Of a stretch of 15,929 nt of DNA, positions 13,497 through 15,929 are shown piece after piece. The position numbers and the translations under genes were made by a program. The DNA is from QQUD01 sp039029915. Lineage in GTDB: Bacteria; Chloroflexota; Anaerolineae; Promineifilales; Promineifilaceae. Positions within the stretch are counted from its first letter, which is position 1, and every line of letters begins with the position of its first letter. Below the pieces are notes generated by a model. It searched no databases, had not been told where the DNA came from, and was given only the letters and a program-made list of their open reading frames with translations. The stretch covers positions 1 through 15,929 of the forward strand of contig JBCCFD010000145.1 of NCBI GenBank assembly GCA_039029915.1, written 5' to 3'.

Positions 13497-15059
13497 GTGA
13501 AACTATTTACGATTGGGGATAGTGTTTCTCAAGGATTTATGTCGCTTGGTGCGGCAAATACACATCGTTCCTATAGCACCCTCATTGCTGAAAAGCTTAA
13601 GATTAACAACTATCAATATCCAAGCTGGGAATATCAAATGCCCGCAAATATCGAAGACTTGCTGAGGAAAATAGAAGTCTCATTTGGCCCAGATATCAAC
13701 GGGGTTGAGTGGCCATTTGCTATAAATACCGCCCGAAAATTTATTGACCAAATCGAAGATTATTACGAAAGAGGACCAGGGCATGAAGACAAAAAAACTG
13801 AAGGTTCAGCTCCTTATCACAATGTGGCTATTCAAGGGTTCAAAATTGCTGATGCTTGGCAGGTAACGCCAAAGCTTTGTAGGCACATCATCAAAAACCC
13901 CAAAGACCCAAAACAAGCTAATGACAACATTTTTCGGTTTCCACACAATTCATTCTCTCGTATTGCCTTGAAGGTTTTAAATCCAAAGCTCGATCCCAAA
14001 TATGAAAATTTTAGTCAAATTGGTTGGCTACAATATCATGCAGAAAAAGAAGGAGTCGAAAACTTATTTCTTTGGTTGGGAGCTAATAATGCTTTGCGAA
14101 CTATTGCGAGACTCAATATAAATATGACTCAGCCAGGTAGTGATCCTTCGCCAATGTCCTTAAGCTATCAAGAGAGAGAAGAAAAATGTTGGAATCTTTG
14201 GCATCCTGAACACTTCGAAGAAGAATATCGAGAGTTGTTAACTCGCGTAAACAAAGCGATGAATAAGAATAAGCACAAGGATTGGAAAGTGTTTATTGGA
14301 ACGATTCCACATATCACGATTGCGCCAATCATTAAAGGTGTTGGTCCCAAAACGATCATTAACACAAAAGACGGACCTCGCGTCTATTTTAAATACTATA
14401 CTTATGTGCCTTACGAAGAAGAGTATGTACGAAGTGGAGGGCCTCATTTAACAATTCACCAAGCACTTCATATTGACAATGTCATTACGAAATACAATGA
14501 AATTATTGATGCATTGATTAAGGAACAAAATTGCAAAGTTCATAATCGAGATGCCTTTCACCTTGTTGATATTAGCAAAGCCCTATCGAAGATCGCTTGG
14601 AAAAGAAACGATGGCAATCCAACCTATGACTTTCCTGACTACTTTAAATTCAAATATCCACAGGTTAATACAAAATTTTATCATGCGGATAGAAACGGCC
14701 GTTTAAAGCAAGGTGGTTTAGTTAGTCTTGATGGCGTCCATCCTTCTATCATCGGACAAGGGCTCATTGCCTATGAATTCCTTAAGGTAATGAAGGCCAA
14801 CAATCGTGCAAGTGATACTGATTTAGATTGGGATATGATCTTTAAAAATGACCGCCTATATTCTGAGCCGATCACTATTATGACAGATCTCTACCAACTT
14901 GCGCAGACGGTAAAAAAGTTTGTTGGTCCAATATTAGACCGTTATGATTGTGAAAACCCACATGAATCATTTTTAAACAATCTAGTCAGTCTACCATTAG
15001 ACCAATGGGATGGTTACCTTGAGCGCATTTTTGGCAGGAACTATCCATTCAAAAGATAG
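13497..15059 (+). CDS. SGNH/GDSL-like hydrolase family protein
   Basis: Starting at GTG 13497, the protein has 520 residues (531 from TTG 13464). The N-terminus MKLFTIGDSVSQGF is the block-I GDSxSxG signature with nucleophile Ser9. LWLGANNAL gives the block-III Gly-Asn (Gly195, Asn197). DGVHPSIIGQG gives the block-V Asp412 and His415. All four SGNH catalytic positions can therefore be assigned, which suggests an active esterase or lipase-type enzyme. It is far longer than the usual ~200-residue domain because of large inserts between blocks, and there is no signal peptide, so a cytoplasmic location is likely. Codons are more A/T-rich than in the dipeptidase. It ends two bases before a long terminator hairpin and appears monocistronic. 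The substrate cannot be read from the sequence. Confidence 0.8.
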   Translation: MKLFTIGDSVSQGFMSLGAANTHRSYSTLIAEKLKINNYQYPSWEYQMPANIEDLLRKIEVSFGPDINGVEWPFAINTARKFIDQIEDYYERGPGHEDKKTEGSAPYHNVAIQGFKIADAWQVTPKLCRHIIKNPKDPKQANDNIFRFPHNSFSRIALKVLNPKLDPKYENFSQIGWLQYHAEKEGVENLFLWLGANNALRTIARLNINMTQPGSDPSPMSLSYQEREEKCWNLWHPEHFEEEYRELLTRVNKAMNKNKHKDWKVFIGTIPHITIAPIIKGVGPKTIINTKDGPRVYFKYYTYVPYEEEYVRSGGPHLTIHQALHIDNVITKYNEIIDALIKEQNCKVHNRDAFHLVDISKALSKIAWKRNDGNPTYDFPDYFKFKYPQVNTKFYHADRNGRLKQGGLVSLDGVHPSIIGQGLIAYEFLKVMKANNRASDTDLDWDMIFKNDRLYSEPITIMTDLYQLAQTVKKFVGPILDRYDCENPHESFLNNLVSLPLDQWDGYLERIFGRNYPFKR

Positions 15060-15060
15060 A

Positions 15061-15102
15061 AATTAAACATCCTCATTCAGAACTGAATGAGGATGTTTAA
15101 TT
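15061..15102. terminator. Strong bidirectional rho-independent terminator
   Basis: A perfect 20-bp inverted repeat (15061-15080 with 15083-15102) has a two-base AA centre. The GC-containing inner stem is CATCCTCATTCAG, followed by TTTAATT on the plus strand and by the same sequence on the minus strand. It begins two bases after the SGNH stop and would also serve the convergent gene ending at 15195. Confidence 0.8.
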
Positions 15103-15194
15103 CCAGATATAATTTTTCTCTGCAAAACTTTTTGGCTCTCTGTAGATTTCTATGTTCCTAAATAATCTTCAATGAATAAAACCTAATACGATAC

Positions 15195-15929
15195 CTACAT
15201 TTCAGTAATCTTCTTTTGGTTATCAGAACTAAGTGGCACTTGACACATTTCAAGGTGGAGACGCCCGCCGGTGGTGTATGGATGGGCCAAAACAACGTCT
15301 TCATTGAGTTCGATGCCCAAACCGGGCTCTGTTGGGGCCACCATATAACCTGCTTCCCAAGTGAGTGGCTTTTTAATCACGGTATCGTGAAACTCCGTTT
15401 GAATGGTCTCTAAGATCAAGAAATTAGGGCTGCTAATGGCCAGATGCGTCGCCGCGGCGTGGGCAATTGGGCCGCAGTAAATATGGGGCGCAACCTGCGC
15501 GTTAAATAGCTCCGCCATTGTGGCAATCTTTTTTGTTTCCCAGATTCCCCCGCTCCGGCCAATATCCGGTTGGAGAATAGAGACACCGGCTTTTAACGCT
15601 TGATGAAATTCAACGCGAGTGGTGAGTCGTTCACCAGTGGCGACCGGAATCGATGTGGCGTGCGCCACGCGACCTAATGCCTCCATCTGGTCGGGTGGGC
15701 ATGGCTCTTCGTACCAAAGCGGATCATATGGCTCAAGCCGCTTCGCCAAACGAATGGCTGAACTTGTGGTCATTTGACCGTGAGTGCCAAAAAGAATGTC
15801 AGCTTTATCCCCTACCGCTTCACGAATGCGCTTCACACTATACTCGCTACGCGAAAGCTCGTGAAGAGATAACTCCCGCCCACCTTGGAAGCTGTATGGG
15901 CCAGCTGGGTCTTGTTTAACGGCCGTAAA
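15195..15929 (-). CDS. Mandelate racemase/muconate lactonizing enzyme family protein, 3' part
   Basis: The minus-strand frame is open from the right edge to the stop at 15195-15197, for 244 residues with no stop. The gene is cut by the window, and the internal GTG at 15836 is not its start. The fragment is the enolase-superfamily barrel: FTAVKQDPAGPYS, LFGTHGQMTTSSAIRLAKRL, DPLWYEEPCPPD, IPVATGERLTTR, LQPDIGRSGGIWE and VAPHIYCGPIAHAA. The Glu of YEEP and the Glu of TGER fit metal-ligand positions, and His in APHIYCGP is a likely catalytic base. The first usual Asp ligand position appears to be Gly (in FGTHGQ). Sugar-acid dehydratases are the usual role of this type; the substrate is not determinable. 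An ACGGCCGT site lies at 15919. Confidence 0.88.
   Translation of the reverse strand, partial: FTAVKQDPAGPYSFQGGRELSLHELSRSEYSVKRIREAVGDKADILFGTHGQMTTSSAIRLAKRLEPYDPLWYEEPCPPDQMEALGRVAHATSIPVATGERLTTRVEFHQALKAGVSILQPDIGRSGGIWETKKIATMAELFNAQVAPHIYCGPIAHAAATHLAISSPNFLILETIQTEFHDTVIKKPLTWEAGYMVAPTEPGLGIELNEDVVLAHPYTTGGRLHLEMCQVPLSSDNQKKITEM

Larger units (their letters stand above)
904..15926. repeat. Highly iterated palindrome ACGGCCGT (16 sites)
   Basis: Exact 8-mers start at 904, 1118, 2006, 3624, 5049, 5538, 8359, 9512, 9796, 10363, 11050, 11667, 12009, 13208, 14695 and 15919. Only four other CGGCCG hexamers occur (inside the octamers starting at 681, 798, 3436 and 5661), so the outer A...T is part of the signal. 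The base before is A in 10, T in 5 and C in 1; the base after is T in 9. Sites in genes fall in all three codon phases (Asn/Tyr-Gly-Arg, Arg-Pro and Thr-Ala-Val), and three are intergenic. See the first finding. Confidence 0.9.

Noticed and set aside
15195..15836. GTG 15836 as the start of the enolase-family gene
   Set aside because: The 31 upstream codons to the window edge have no stop and match the family (AVKQDPAGPYS), so this is an internal Val.

Overview
The window (15.9 kb, roughly 48-50% GC by eye) reads as ordinary chromosome of a free-living heterotrophic bacterium with loosely packed genes. My best guess at origin is a Chloroflexota (Anaerolineae/Ardenticatenia-like) bacterium. The reasons are the gene mix (large TPR protein, M20 dipeptidase, MR/MLE-type enolase, WD40 lipoprotein) and the repeat-rich intergenic DNA. 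This assignment is inference and weak. There are no rRNA, tRNA, CRISPR or IS genes.

Layout. (1) 1-1064: 3' part of a TPR-repeat protein, cut by the left edge. (2) 1065-1371: intergenic DNA with a possible 38-codon ORF and degenerate repeats. (3) 1372-4963: a tight three-gene plus-strand operon. It encodes a SelL/peroxiredoxin-like protein whose redox motif carries an in-frame TGA (probable selenocysteine), an alpha/beta-hydrolase fold protein lacking its Ser nucleophile, and a PEP-synthase/rifampicin-phosphotransferase-like enzyme. Both internal junctions have stop/start overlaps. (4) 5108-6238 (-): MDR-type NAD(P)-dependent oxidoreductase. (5) 6239-7599: an AT-rich stretch dense in inverted repeats, including a symmetric 161-bp nested palindrome, with an orphan Imm11-like gene. 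(6) 7600-10135 (-): an HpaB-type 4-hydroxyphenylacetate 3-monooxygenase oxygenase with an AraC-family regulator upstream, a plausible aromatic-catabolism pair. (7) 10326-11905 (+): M20 dipeptidase and a possible small membrane protein. (8) 12007-13158 (-): WD40 lipoprotein. (9) 13497-15059 (+): large SGNH-like hydrolase ending in a long perfect terminator hairpin. (10) 15195-15929 (-): 3' part of a mandelate racemase/muconate lactonizing enzyme family gene, cut by the right edge.

Two things stand out. First, the octamer palindrome ACGGCCGT occurs 16 times (about 0.24 expected for random equal-base DNA), in all three codon phases and in intergenic DNA. This is a HIP1-like highly iterated palindrome. 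Second, the first gene of the operon at 1372 only makes sense if UGA 1495-1497 is read through as selenocysteine. Several leaders also carry short-period tandem repeats (7-mers and a 14-mer), and one leader sequence is shared by two unrelated genes.
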